A stretch of DNA of 64,000 nt from Methanobacterium sp. (GTDB lineage Archaea; Methanobacteriota; Methanobacteria; Methanobacteriales; Methanobacteriaceae). The notes beneath the pieces are model-generated. The model did no database searches, had not been told where the DNA came from, and saw nothing but the letters and a program-made list of their open reading frames with translations. Both the position numbers and the translations under genes were made by a program. Positions 1 through 9,404 of the stretch are shown one piece after another (the stretch's first letter is position 1; the number at the start of each line of letters is the position of its first letter). The stretch is taken from the NCBI GenBank assembly GCA_012838205.1, contig DUPR01000047.1, positions 1 to 64,000 on the forward strand. The letters are read 5' to 3'.

Positions 1-1692
1 ATTACTACTGCTTATTTTTATAGCGTTACAGTAGTTTTTGGATTAGAAGGAGAGTTATTTTTCTGGGAATTGGCTACACTAATTGATATAATGTTATTAG
101 GACATTGGTTAGAAATGAAATCAGTCATGGGCGCATCTAAAGCTTTGGAAGAGTTAGTAAAATTATTGCCTAGTCATGCTCATAAATTAATGCCTGATGG
201 GGAAGTTATTGATGTACGACTTGAACATTTGGAGGTAGGTGATTTGGTCATGGTCAAACCGGGGGAGAAAGTCCCGGTAGATGGAAAAATAATAAAGGGC
301 CAGACCAGTATCAACGAGGCAATGTTAACTGGAGAGTCAAATCCAGTTAATCGAAGTGAAGGTCAGGAGGTTATAGGTGGTTCTATTAATGGTGACGGTG
401 CTATTCAAGTTGAAATACAGAAAACTGGGGAGGATTCTTTTCTATCACAAGTTATAAAGTTAGTAGGTGCAGCTCAGAAGAGCAAGTCAGCAACTCAGAA
501 TCTTGCAGACCGTTTTGCTATGTGGTTGACTTTAATAGCACTTACTGGTGGTTTTATAACATTAATAGTCTGGTTGATCCTCACTGAACAAAACATGGCA
601 TTTTCTTTGGAAAGAGCAGTTACTGTAATGGTAACAACTTGTCCTCATGCCCTTGGACTTGCCATACCTCTGGTGGTAGCTGTTTCAACTGCGATAGCGG
701 CAAAAAATGGTTTTTTTATACGTAATAGAACGTCCTTCGAGAATGCTCGTGATATAAATACTGTGGTCTTTGACAAGACCGGTACTTTAACCCATGGGAA
801 GTTTGGAGTCACTGATGTAATCCCATTGGATGAAAAAATAGATCCTACCTTAATTATAAAATATGCTGCATCTCTTGAAGCTTACTCTGAACATCCAATT
901 GCCCTGGGAATTGCCCAAGAAGTGGAAGAACACTATCCAGTTGAAAATTTCCTAGCAATTCCAGGTAAAGGGGTTAAAGGAACAGTTCAGGGACGTGAAA
1001 TTGAAGTTATGAGTCCAAGTTATCTTGAGATAAGGGGATATTCCATTGATAATAATGAATTAGATAAACTATCTAGACAAGGTAAGACCATTGTTTTTGT
1101 TTTGGTTGATGGAATTTTGAGTATTGCGGTGGCATTGGCAGATATCATCCGACATGAGTCAAAAGAAACTATTTCCCGATTGAAAGAGATGGACATCAAA
1201 TGTTTAATGATCACTGGAGACAAGAAAGAGGTAGCCGAATGGGTTTCAAAAGACGTAGGGCTGGATCAGTACTTTGCTGAGGTTTTACCCTCGGAAAAAG
1301 CAGAAAAAATTAAAAAAATACAAAAAGAAGGGGGTATTGTCGCAATGACTGGTGATGGGATCAATGATTCTCCGGCTCTGGCTCAAGCCGATGTTGGAAT
1401 TGCTATTGGTGCCGGGACAGATATTGCCTTGGAAACTGCTGATATTATCTTGGTCCGAAGCAATCCACTGGATGTACTTCAAATTATAATGTTAGCCCGA
1501 TTGACTTATCATAAAATGCTTGAAAATCTGGCATGGGGAGCCGGATACAATATCATTGCCATACCTCTTGCCGCAGGGATTCTTTCAGCATATGGCATAA
1601 TATTAACTCCGGCAATGGGTGCTGTGTTAATGTCTGCCAGTACTATTATCGTAGCTGTTAATTCAAAATTTCTACGGATTAACAAAATTTAA
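1..1692 (+). CDS. CopB-like heavy-metal (P1B-type) ATPase, 5'-truncated by window edge
   Basis: This is a membrane pump that uses ATP to move a heavy-metal ion, probably copper, out of the cytoplasm. The frame is open from base 1, so the N-terminus (metal-binding region and first membrane segments) lies outside the window. Visible landmarks are the actuator TGES (328-339), the transmembrane CPH triad (640-648), the phosphorylation site DKTGT (772-786), the P1B SEHP motif near 886, and the GDGIND hinge (1351-1368). CPH rather than CPC is typical of the CopB/P1B-3 group, which is linked to copper (Cu2+ in Archaeoglobus CopB); the exact metal here is inferred. It ends with a hydrophobic pair of segments and a short tail. 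No partner gene or regulator is visible downstream. Confidence 0.9.
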   Translation: MTTAYFYSVTVVFGLEGELFFWELATLIDIMLLGHWLEMKSVMGASKALEELVKLLPSHAHKLMPDGEVIDVRLEHLEVGDLVMVKPGEKVPVDGKIIKGQTSINEAMLTGESNPVNRSEGQEVIGGSINGDGAIQVEIQKTGEDSFLSQVIKLVGAAQKSKSATQNLADRFAMWLTLIALTGGFITLIVWLILTEQNMAFSLERAVTVMVTTCPHALGLAIPLVVAVSTAIAAKNGFFIRNRTSFENARDINTVVFDKTGTLTHGKFGVTDVIPLDEKIDPTLIIKYAASLEAYSEHPIALGIAQEVEEHYPVENFLAIPGKGVKGTVQGREIEVMSPSYLEIRGYSIDNNELDKLSRQGKTIVFVLVDGILSIAVALADIIRHESKETISRLKEMDIKCLMITGDKKEVAEWVSKDVGLDQYFAEVLPSEKAEKIKKIQKEGGIVAMTGDGINDSPALAQADVGIAIGAGTDIALETADIILVRSNPLDVLQIIMLARLTYHKMLENLAWGAGYNIIAIPLAAGILSAYGIILTPAMGAVLMSASTIIVAVNSKFLRINKI

Positions 1693-1985
1693 AACTAATT
1701 TGAATGACAGTAAAATTTTACTTATTTAGTATTTGATCAGTAAATAAAAAACCCACTAAAAATCGATAGTAATAATAAAACGATAAGCCTAACAAAACTG
1801 TTTATCTAACATTTTAGAAAATAATAATGTAAAAATCATTAAATTTAGGTATGTTTTGAAATATTTGCATATAGGTAATAAACAATTCTTTACCTCTGGG
1901 AAATAAGATTTAATTTATATTAACAATGGTATAGTACATTCGTTGCAAATCCATTATGAATTAATCATCACATTTCGACTAATGA

Positions 1986-3413
1986 TTATTTTTCAACCAC
2001 TAAAGTTCCAGCTGCCATATCCCCAATTCTTTGTTTTTTTGGGGATTTGGCACTGAAAATAATGGCTAATCCTCCTGGTAGGGGGTAAGGAATCAGGTCT
2101 AATAATAATAAAACACTTCTTATAAAACTTTGTTGGTATGTTATTGGTTGATAATCTAATTCATTAACAACCCTGATTTTCATGAATATTTTACCTATAG
2201 TTTGCCATTTCATATCCAGAAACATAAAATAAAGGAAAAAGACTAAAATATCCAACAACACCCATATTATGGCCAATAATTCCACAGACATTCCCGGATT
2301 AATGATATTTAATGATATAATGAGAATCAGTAGAATTCCAAATAAAAATAACAAAAAAATCAAATCAATTATGAACGCCAAGGTTTTGGAACTGGTTGAA
2401 GCATATTTGGCCTTAATATTTGTTCCACACTCCTTGCAGAAATTTGCAAAACTAGGATTGATTGTTTCACATTTCAAGCATAATAATTGGTTTGATTCAG
2501 ATATTTCATTGGAAACATACCTTTTTTTTGATAATATTTTTAATTTATCCCAATTTTTCCGGAATACAAAAAATATGAGAAGTGGCATTAAAATCAAAGA
2601 CGGAATAATTAGGGAAGAATCTGCCCCAGCGGTAAATAAGGAAGGTAAATTTTCAAAAACACTTGTATTGTTTATCATAATGGTTACAAATATGTTATTG
2701 GCAATATGAACGCCAATTGCAGTTTCCAAACCATTTTCTGCTAATGTGATAATCCCCAATGTTAATCCGAACATGAACATGTTAAGTACAATACCTAAAC
2801 CCGAAAAAACATCAGAACCATTGAAAAAATGTCCAACTGCAAACAGTGCGGAAGTTATGAGGAGGGGGATTACTGGTTTTCGTGTTATAATTCCAATTCC
2901 CTGTATTAAATATCCTCTAAAAAAAATTTCCTCAAAGGATGCTTGGATAGAATAAATAACCAAGCTTAAAATTAATAAAATAAAAAAGGAAGGGTTCAAA
3001 GAGAATTCAACCAGAGAAGGATCAATAATTAGTTCAATTAACATTGCAAGTCCCAAGATGCCAAACCATAATCCAGCTCCTTTCAAAATTTTCAGCCATT
3101 TAACTTTGTTAAATGTGTTTACAAACAAGATAAGTTTTTTACGATGAATAAATCGTGTGCAGAAACAGAAAAGTATGAAAGATAATATGTAATAAATTCC
3201 AAAAAATACCAGTAAAAACATTGAATTTAAATTTTCAAATGAATCAGGTGCCATTATCACTTGTTTAAAATGGTTGGGAAATATAAATAAAGGAATTAAA
3301 ACCATTATAATTAAAATTAATGGACCCACCCATGAGGCTAAGATAGTCACGACATATCTCCACCAATCATTTTTGCCATAATCTACATTGTCTAAAAACT
3401 CTTTTTGGTGCAT
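1986..3413 (-). CDS. CPBP-family intramembrane protease fused to zinc ribbon and RDD membrane domain
   Basis: This 475-residue polytopic membrane protein has three parts. Residues about 20-285 are a CPBP (CAAX-protease/bacteriocin-processing, Abi) domain: the E161-E162-x3-R166 motif (sequence FEEIFFRG), a second conserved His at 195 (AVGHF), and H236/N239-240 (GVHIANN) give the expected glutamate and histidine metal or catalytic residues. Residues 312-329 form a zinc ribbon with two CxxC pairs (C312, C315, C326, C329). Residues about 340-475 are hydrophobic and match the RDD family, including the C-terminal RIGDMAAGTLVVEK stretch. The family includes Rce1-type prenyl proteases, but archaeal substrates are unknown. 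A TATA-like stretch (minus strand, about 3437-3450) lies just upstream. The gene stands alone between the metal ATPase and tRNA-Ser. Confidence 0.82.
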   Translation of the reverse strand: MHQKEFLDNVDYGKNDWWRYVVTILASWVGPLILIIMVLIPLFIFPNHFKQVIMAPDSFENLNSMFLLVFFGIYYILSFILFCFCTRFIHRKKLILFVNTFNKVKWLKILKGAGLWFGILGLAMLIELIIDPSLVEFSLNPSFFILLILSLVIYSIQASFEEIFFRGYLIQGIGIITRKPVIPLLITSALFAVGHFFNGSDVFSGLGIVLNMFMFGLTLGIITLAENGLETAIGVHIANNIFVTIMINNTSVFENLPSLFTAGADSSLIIPSLILMPLLIFFVFRKNWDKLKILSKKRYVSNEISESNQLLCLKCETINPSFANFCKECGTNIKAKYASTSSKTLAFIIDLIFLLFLFGILLILIISLNIINPGMSVELLAIIWVLLDILVFFLYFMFLDMKWQTIGKIFMKIRVVNELDYQPITYQQSFIRSVLLLLDLIPYPLPGGLAIIFSAKSPKKQRIGDMAAGTLVVEK

Positions 3414-3560
3414 GGTATCTGCCTGATGGAAATATCTTATTTATATTAAAATAATGATGATGTTTATTAATAATTTTATAAACTTTATTTTAACTGATTT
3501 TATAATTTGGTGGTTCCAAAATTTATAAAAGAACTTAATTATTTGATTTTTCTTAAATTC

Positions 3561-3650
<90 letters not shown>

Positions 3651-3820
3651 ATAGAAGTTACACAAAACATGCATTAATATTTTTGGTTTAAGCATTATAT
3701 TAATTAGAATAGGGAATTTAATAATATTAACATTCTATGATTGTTTTTATTGCAATGTTTACTATTTATTGAAAATGTGTAATTTTTTCTACAATTTTTT
3801 GGTAAGGTTCCTCAACAAAC

Positions 3821-3835
3821 AATATTTATATTTGT
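3821..3835 (+). promoter_or_regulatory. Candidate TATA box upstream of the decayed ATPase-like gene
   Basis: The AT-rich core AATATTTATATTTG resembles an archaeal TATA box. Its centre predicts a start of transcription near 3853, about 60 nt before the ATG at 3912. A functional-looking promoter ahead of a frameshifted frame suggests the decay is recent. Confidence 0.4.
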
Positions 3836-3911
3836 TCAATTGAGCATTCATTCATAGGTTATAATTGGTATTAACCATATGTACCTCAAGACTGATAATA
3901 AGGAAATAAAA

Positions 3912-4234
3912 ATGCCAGAAGAAGATCATCATTGCACTGAAGAACCTGATGTTCCATCTACTTGTGATGTTGCGGGGGTAACATGTTTGGAGAAAAACAA
4001 CCTTTGTGGAAACAAAAACTGATTACAATTATTATTACATCGGCTGCAATTTTTTGCAGTGGCATTGTATCTTAAATTTTTTAACCAAGCAGGAATTGCT
4101 GAAATTATTATTTAGTAGTTGTGGTAGGGGTAGTGTTTGATATATTCAAAGGGGCTTTAAACGTTACAAAAACTGAAATTTGTAACTTACTACAAACATT
4201 AGGAATCCATACTAGCATTTACAAATTCTTGTAA
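3912..4234 (+). pseudogene. Frameshifted remnant resembling the N-terminus of a heavy-metal P-type ATPase
   Basis: Four consecutive coding-like pieces alternate between two frames. An ATG at 3912 opens a Cys/His-rich 36-residue peptide (MPEEDHHCTEEPDVPS, stop 4020-4022). An overlapping frame (ATG 3983, stop 4073) reads MFGEKQPLWKQKLITIIITS and then a hydrophobic helix. A third piece (about 4056-4115) reads FFNQAGIAEIII, and a fourth (4112-4234) reads LVVVVGVVFDIFKGALNVTK and runs into the 3' end of trpD. Joined, they give a Cys/His-rich leader, then W-K-x-K-L, then two helices with AEI...F-K-G-A. That is the pattern I recall for the first membrane segments of ZntA/CadA-type metal ATPases; the family call is inference. 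The alternative is a genuine small Cys-rich protein of 36 residues (or 47 from ATG 3879) followed by non-coding DNA. Confidence 0.45.
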
Positions 4235-5248
4235 CTTATTATATGCATCACCATTTTCAACACTTTTTTTGGCTATTTCAACTCCTTCTTCAAATGTTTC
4301 TGCCTTCCTTGCCAGGAATAGAATAGCTCCAGCATTCGCCAGACTCAGATCCATTCTGGCTTCTTCTTCTTTCTTTTTACGTTTCCCTTCTAATACATCC
4401 ATTGCAATTTGAAGGTTTTCATCAAAGGTATCTGGTGCCTTTATAAGTTTTTTAGTAGTTGTTTTCAATCCAAAATCCTTGGGATATAGTTCAAAGATTT
4501 TTATTTCTCCGTTATCTAGAAATGCTGCACGAGTTTTACCTATAGTGGATATTTCATCCATAGCCGGTTCACCATTCTCATCAAAGCCGTGAACTACCAT
4601 TGCTCTTTTAACACCCAGATTTCTTTGAACATTGGCCAATATTTCCACATAATCGGGGTCGAAAACACCCATTAAATGTATATCTGTATTTGCAGGAGAA
4701 GATAGAGGACCCAAAATGTTGAAAACTGTACGCATTCCAAGTTTTTTCCGAATAGGCATAACATAGCCCATGGCAGGGTGGTATTTAGGGGCAAACATGA
4801 ATCCAATCCCTGCTTTTTCCAGACAAAATTCAACTTTGCGTGCATCTCCTTGAATATTAACTCCCATTGCTTCTAATATGTCCGCTCCACCACATTTACT
4901 GCTGATAGCTCTATTACCATGTTTTGCGATGGTAACTCCGCAAGATGCTGCAATAATAGCGGAAATAGTGCTAACATTAAATGTTTTAAAACTGTCTCCC
5001 CCAGTTCCACACGTGTCTACTAATGGCTCGTCCACTTGGGGATTAACTTTTATTGAAACTTGGCGCATGGCCTTCACAAAACCAGTTATCTCTGATATTG
5101 ATTCACCTTTAGTGGCAAGTGCAGCCAAAAATGCAGATATGTGGATATGACTGGCATTACCATTCACCATATCCATCATACACTCATAAGCTTCTTTTTC
5201 ACTCAGTCCTTGTCCAGAAACCACTTTTTTTAAGCCTTCTGTAATCAT
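4199..5248 (-). CDS. trpD: Anthranilate phosphoribosyltransferase TrpD
   Basis: It transfers phosphoribose from PRPP to anthranilate, the second step of tryptophan synthesis from chorismate. The 349-residue length is standard. The PRPP-binding glycine loop is present as DTCGTGGDSFKTFNVST, followed by the KHGNRAISSKCGGADILE signature; MRTVFNILGPLSSPA is the usual anthranilate-site region. It is the last gene of the trpEGCFBAD operon, 12 bp after trpA, and its stop codon abuts the decayed ATPase-like sequence on the opposite strand. ATG start. Regulation is expected from the common trpE promoter. Confidence 0.96.
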   Translation of the reverse strand: MITEGLKKVVSGQGLSEKEAYECMMDMVNGNASHIHISAFLAALATKGESISEITGFVKAMRQVSIKVNPQVDEPLVDTCGTGGDSFKTFNVSTISAIIAASCGVTIAKHGNRAISSKCGGADILEAMGVNIQGDARKVEFCLEKAGIGFMFAPKYHPAMGYVMPIRKKLGMRTVFNILGPLSSPANTDIHLMGVFDPDYVEILANVQRNLGVKRAMVVHGFDENGEPAMDEISTIGKTRAAFLDNGEIKIFELYPKDFGLKTTTKKLIKAPDTFDENLQIAMDVLEGKRKKKEEEARMDLSLANAGAILFLARKAETFEEGVEIAKKSVENGDAYNKLQEFVNASMDS

Positions 5249-5260
5249 TTAACCACGTAT

Positions 5261-6094
5261 TTACTTGTATTTATTTCGAGTTGCTGCCTTGAGACCGCTG
5301 CAGAAAATGCTGATTTTATCTAGCATCATCCTTTTATCCTTCAGATTCTCAGTTATAATATTTAAAAGGGCACTAGCAACAATCACACCATCAGCTCCAC
5401 TGTTAATCACATTCTTAACATGTTCTGGTTTGGAAATCCCAAAACCCACTACTATTGGTAGGTTGCTATGATTTTTGACCCGTTCCACCAGTTCAACTGT
5501 GCTGATTTCAAGTTCCTTTCGGGCGCCGGTTACTCCCATAACTGCCACCACATATTGAAACCCTTCACACATCTTAGATATTTTTCGAAGCCTTTCGTTG
5601 CTGGTAGTTTGAGCTACCATGAAAATCTGTTCAACCCCATATTTTTTTGAAGCATCGACTGCCTCTTTAGCTTCTTCAGGAGGTAAATCCGCGGCAAGAA
5701 TGGCATTAACACCACATTCATGGGCAGTTTCATAGAATGTATCTATTCCCATTTGATAAATTAAATTATAGTATACTAAAACTCCTATAGGAATTGAAGT
5801 GAATTTTCGGATTTTCTTGATAAATTCAAAACCTTTAGCAGTAGTTATCCCTGAGTTAAGGGCTCTGATATCAGCTTCCTGAACTGTTGGTCCATCTGCA
5901 ACCGGATCACTGAATGCAAATCCAATCTCCAAAGCATCTGCCCCGTTTTCAACATAGGTTTTCACAATATCCAGGGAAGTTTCAAAATCAGGATCCCCCG
6001 CAACTATGAAAGGAATAAAAGCTCCTTCATCTCTACCTTTCACCCGTTTAAACATTTCAGCATAGGTCTCTAACTTCCCATTCACGACACTCAT
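5261..6094 (-). CDS. trpA: Tryptophan synthase alpha subunit TrpA
   Basis: The alpha subunit cleaves indole-3-glycerol phosphate to indole and glyceraldehyde 3-phosphate and passes indole to TrpB through a tunnel in the alpha2-beta2 complex. The 277-residue TIM barrel carries the catalytic glutamate and aspartate in [18 protein letters not shown] and the phosphate-binding glycines in [12 protein letters not shown] and [10 protein letters not shown]. Its start overlaps the trpB stop by 4 bp, which fits translational coupling of a stoichiometric pair. All expected catalytic residues are visible. Confidence 0.96.
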   Translation of the reverse strand: MSVVNGKLETYAEMFKRVKGRDEGAFIPFIVAGDPDFETSLDIVKTYVENGADALEIGFAFSDPVADGPTVQEADIRALNSGITTAKGFEFIKKIRKFTSIPIGVLVYYNLIYQMGIDTFYETAHECGVNAILAADLPPEEAKEAVDASKKYGVEQIFMVAQTTSNERLRKISKMCEGFQYVVAVMGVTGARKELEISTVELVERVKNHSNLPIVVGFGISKPEHVKNVINSGADGVIVASALLNIITENLKDKRMMLDKISIFCSGLKAATRNKYK

Positions 6095-7272
6095 ACTTCC
6101 ACCCTCATTTCACGGGCAGCCAGAAACATATCTTTATCCCCACGACCTGAAAGGTTTATCACGATGGTTTTACCCTTATTTTCCGGTTTTTTAGCGTATT
6201 TAAAAGCATATGCAACTGCATGGGAGCTTTCCAGAGCAGGAATTATCCCTTCATATTTAGATAATAATTCAAAGCCTTTTAGGGCTTCGGTATTGGTGAT
6301 GGCCTCGTAGTTTGCTCTTCCAATCACTTTAAGATGGGCGTGTTCTGGACCCACTCCGGGATAATCAAGACCAGCAGAAACAGAATGCGCTTCAGAAATC
6401 TGCCCATCATAGTTTTGAAGAACAAATGAGAAGGAACCATGCAATATTCCTTCGGTACCTTTACAAAGGGTTGCTCCAGTTCTGTTGGTATCTACACCAT
6501 CCCCACCTCCCTCAACACCAATGAGTTCCACTTCATCATCGTCTATAAATCCTGAAAATATTCCCATGGAGTTACTTCCCCCTCCAACACAAGCAATAAC
6601 TGCATCAGGAAGTTTACCCTCTTTTTCGAGAATTTCTTTTCGGGTTTCCCTGCCTATAACACTCTGGAAGTGTTTAACCATGGTGGGATAAGGGTGAGGC
6701 CCCATTGTTGAACCTATAAGGTAATGCGTGGAGTCGACAGTGGCCACCCAATCTCTGAATGCATCGTTTATGGCATCTTTAAGGGTGCGTGAACCGGTTT
6801 TAACTGGTAAAACTCGGGCTCCGGAAAGTTCCATTCTGAAAACATTTAATTTTTGTCTTTCCACATCTTCAAGTCCCATGTAAACGTCAACTGGAATCTC
6901 AAACAGTGACCCAATAACTGCTGTGGCTATACCATGCTGTCCGGCGCCAGTTTCGGCAATTATTCTCGTTTTACCCATATATTTAGCGAGAAGCCCCTGT
7001 CCTAATGTATTATTAATTTTATGGGCTCCAGTGTGCAGCATGTCCTCCCGTTTGAGGTATATTTTGCATCCTAATTTTTCAGAGAGATTCTGAGCATAAT
7101 ATAATCCAGTTGGTCGTCCGGCGAATTCCTTCAGATAATAATCAAGCTCCTGATTGAACTTTTTATCATCTTTATATTTTAAAAACGCTCTTTCAAGTTC
7201 TTCGAGCGCAGGTATAAGGAGTTCTGGAACAAAAATTCCTCCGTATTTACCAAATTTTCCATTAGTTATCAT
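6091..7272 (-). CDS. trpB: Tryptophan synthase beta subunit TrpB
   Basis: This PLP enzyme condenses indole with serine to give tryptophan. The 393-residue protein is the TrpB1 type (about 390-400 residues) and not the longer TrpB2. The PLP lysine lies in [11 protein letters not shown], followed by [12 protein letters not shown]; the phosphate-binding [10 protein letters not shown] and the C-terminal [10 protein letters not shown] motif are intact. It lies 43 bp after trpF and overlaps trpA by 4 bp. The 43-bp gap is the largest inside the operon. Confidence 0.97.
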   Translation of the reverse strand: MITNGKFGKYGGIFVPELLIPALEELERAFLKYKDDKKFNQELDYYLKEFAGRPTGLYYAQNLSEKLGCKIYLKREDMLHTGAHKINNTLGQGLLAKYMGKTRIIAETGAGQHGIATAVIGSLFEIPVDVYMGLEDVERQKLNVFRMELSGARVLPVKTGSRTLKDAINDAFRDWVATVDSTHYLIGSTMGPHPYPTMVKHFQSVIGRETRKEILEKEGKLPDAVIACVGGGSNSMGIFSGFIDDDEVELIGVEGGGDGVDTNRTGATLCKGTEGILHGSFSFVLQNYDGQISEAHSVSAGLDYPGVGPEHAHLKVIGRANYEAITNTEALKGFELLSKYEGIIPALESSHAVAYAFKYAKKPENKGKTIVINLSGRGDKDMFLAAREMRVEV

Positions 7273-7315
7273 TAAATCACCATTAATGCAATCTATAAAT
7301 CTTACTGATGTATCT

Positions 7316-8014
7316 CTAGTTATTCTGTTTAATTTCCATTAATTCACTTATTTTATTAATATTTTTTACTCCAGGCTTGATTTCTACTCCTGAATTAATA
7401 TCAAAGACATCAAATACTCTTTCCAACTTTTTTCCTTCATTTTTGATTCGTGCAGTGTTCATTCCACCAGCAAGTGTCAGTTTAACATCTTTGTTACGAT
7501 GTTTTGCAATTTTAGCGGCTTTTATTGCAGTTTCTGCAGGTATTTGCCTTCCAGTTCCCCCAGTTTTGCCTTGGATTTCATAGTCAAAAAGGAGAAAATC
7601 ACAGATGTCTGCAAAATTTTCAATCTCTCTTCTTTTATCCCTATTAATTACTTTAGATATTCCAACGGCTCTGGTAATAGTCAAGTTAGGGGATGTTTGA
7701 GTTTTATTTTCCGCGCTTTTTCTATGAAATTTTTCTTTCAATTCGCTTATTTCCTCTGGGGAGAGGGAATGAAGTTGTATATTGGTTATTCTTGATTTTA
7801 TTATTTTTTCTTCGGCATCCGTAATATCAAGGGGTTCAATTACAAGCACAGCCTTAGTTACATCTTTCATGGAAGATATTAGGGTATTTATTTCCCCTAT
7901 TTCCACCATTCTCTTTGATCTTTCTATGTTAATGAATCCGATGAGATCTGCACCTTCCTCTTCACAGACTTTCAGATCATCCTGGGATCGTATTCCACAG
8001 ATTTTAATTTTCAT
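7316..8014 (-). CDS. trpF: Phosphoribosylanthranilate isomerase TrpF
   Basis: It converts N-(5-phosphoribosyl)anthranilate to the carboxyphenylamino-deoxyribulose phosphate. The catalytic cysteine sits in the N-terminal KICGIRS motif, and AGGMN near the C-terminus is the expected phosphate-binding strand. At 232 residues it is a little longer than usual; the middle ([16 protein letters not shown]) looks like a polar surface insertion. The start overlaps trpC by 4 bp. ATG start. Confidence 0.93.
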   Translation of the reverse strand: MKIKICGIRSQDDLKVCEEEGADLIGFINIERSKRMVEIGEINTLISSMKDVTKAVLVIEPLDITDAEEKIIKSRITNIQLHSLSPEEISELKEKFHRKSAENKTQTSPNLTITRAVGISKVINRDKRREIENFADICDFLLFDYEIQGKTGGTGRQIPAETAIKAAKIAKHRNKDVKLTLAGGMNTARIKNEGKKLERVFDVFDINSGVEIKPGVKNINKISELMEIKQNN

Positions 8015-8829
8015 GTGACTACCCCAATCTGATTGACTAACCTTTCAACTCTTTTTTGCCCGGAGGCAGACACCAATTTTTTCACTTTTTTCTGGATGTT
8101 CCAGGCAGACATTACACTGGTTCCCACTAGAATTGCATCCGCACCAAAACTTGCGAGTAATGTAATGTCTTTTGAAGTTTTAGCTCCACTTTCAGACACC
8201 AGAGTGATGTTTGAAGGAACATATTTGGCCAGTTTCTCTGTTCTATTAAGGTTAATTGTGAAATCATCAAAATCACGATTGTTTATACCAATTATCTCTG
8301 CTCCTGCTTTGGCTGCCATTTGTATTTCTTCTATGGTTTTACACTCTACCAGTGCATCCATATCAAGATATTTACATAATTCAATTCCTTCTCTAAGATC
8401 TGGAAGTATATCTGCTATTAAAAGAACTGCACTAGCCCCACAGGCACGAGCTTCATAGATCTGGTAGGGATCAAGAATGAAATCCTTACGAAGTAGAGGT
8501 AGTGTCGTTATTCTGCAAGCCAGTTTCAAGTTATCGATATTACTATTGAAAAATGACTCTTCGGTTAAGACTGACACTGCACTGGCCCCTCCTTTCTCGA
8601 ACTGTGGAAGTACATCACCTATCATGAGTTGGCTAATTTTCCCAAGAGAGGGGGAGGCTGGTTTATATTCACAAATAATGGAAACATCATCATCTTTATT
8701 TAATGATTTTTTAAAATTGGTTCTTATTTTTTCCCGCTTTATATTCTCTTTCAACTCATCCAGGGGTTGATATTTCATTCTGATTTCTAGGGCCCTTCTC
8801 CTCTCTTTTAAGATATCAGTGAATTTCAT
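8011..8829 (-). CDS. trpC: Indole-3-glycerol-phosphate synthase TrpC
   Basis: It closes the indole ring to give indole-3-glycerol phosphate. The 272-residue TIM barrel has the family signature in CEYKPASPSLGKI (the catalytic Lys and phosphate-binding Ser), a second lysine strand in LLRKDFILDPYQIYEARA, and IIGINNRDFDDFTI and LVSESGAKT in later strands. It overlaps both trpG (upstream) and trpF (downstream) by 4 bp, so the three are probably translated in a coupled way. Confidence 0.95.
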   Translation of the reverse strand: MKFTDILKERRRALEIRMKYQPLDELKENIKREKIRTNFKKSLNKDDDVSIICEYKPASPSLGKISQLMIGDVLPQFEKGGASAVSVLTEESFFNSNIDNLKLACRITTLPLLRKDFILDPYQIYEARACGASAVLLIADILPDLREGIELCKYLDMDALVECKTIEEIQMAAKAGAEIIGINNRDFDDFTINLNRTEKLAKYVPSNITLVSESGAKTSKDITLLASFGADAILVGTSVMSAWNIQKKVKKLVSASGQKRVERLVNQIGVVT

Positions 8830-9404
8830 GATACTTCCATCTCCAGGAAATTTTTCATAATTTTTCTACCATCATCTGTCCCAATGGATTCCGGGTGGAA
8901 CTGGAGACCGTATATTGGATAATCATGGTGTTTAATGGCCATTATCATTCCATCATCTGTTTCAGCCATTATATCCATAGAGGGTGGAGTTGTGTCTCTT
9001 TTACATACTAATGAATGATATCTTGCTGCTACGAGAGGCATGCTAACTCCCTGGAACATGCCCTTATTTTTATGGTGGATATAACATTGTTTTCCATGAA
9101 CTGGTTCAGTTCGTATTATTTCACCACCAAAAGCTGTGAAAATTCCTTGATGTCCTAAACAAACACCTAAAACTGGTATTTCTTTACCTATCTCTAGTAT
9201 GGTGTCACGTGAAACTCCGAAATCTCTATTGTTAAGAGGATTTCCAGGTCCTGGCGATATGATTATCTTGGAAGGTTGGAGTTTCTTAATTTCATTTACA
9301 GTTATTTCGTCATTTCTAAAGACTTTAATATTGGTTTCAAACTCTCCCACCAGTTGATAGAGGTTATAAGTGAAAGAGTCGTAGTTATCTATTATGAGTA
9401 TCAT
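8826..9404 (-). CDS. trpG: Anthranilate synthase glutamine amidotransferase subunit TrpG
   Basis: This class I glutamine amidotransferase supplies ammonia to TrpE. In its 192 residues the nucleophile cysteine is in VLGVCLGHQG and the His-Glu of the triad in GLQFHPESIGT; the oxyanion-hole glycines are in ISPGPGNP. It overlaps trpE by 4 bp and trpC by 4 bp. Related PabA proteins cannot be separated by sequence alone, but its place in a complete trp operon makes TrpG the natural call. Confidence 0.95.
   Translation of the reverse strand: MILIIDNYDSFTYNLYQLVGEFETNIKVFRNDEITVNEIKKLQPSKIIISPGPGNPLNNRDFGVSRDTILEIGKEIPVLGVCLGHQGIFTAFGGEIIRTEPVHGKQCYIHHKNKGMFQGVSMPLVAARYHSLVCKRDTTPPSMDIMAETDDGMIMAIKHHDYPIYGLQFHPESIGTDDGRKIMKNFLEMEVS

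Noticed and set aside
2269..2709. 146-codon plus-strand frame
   Set aside because: It is antisense to the CPBP-RDD gene; the sense frame has catalytic and zinc motifs.
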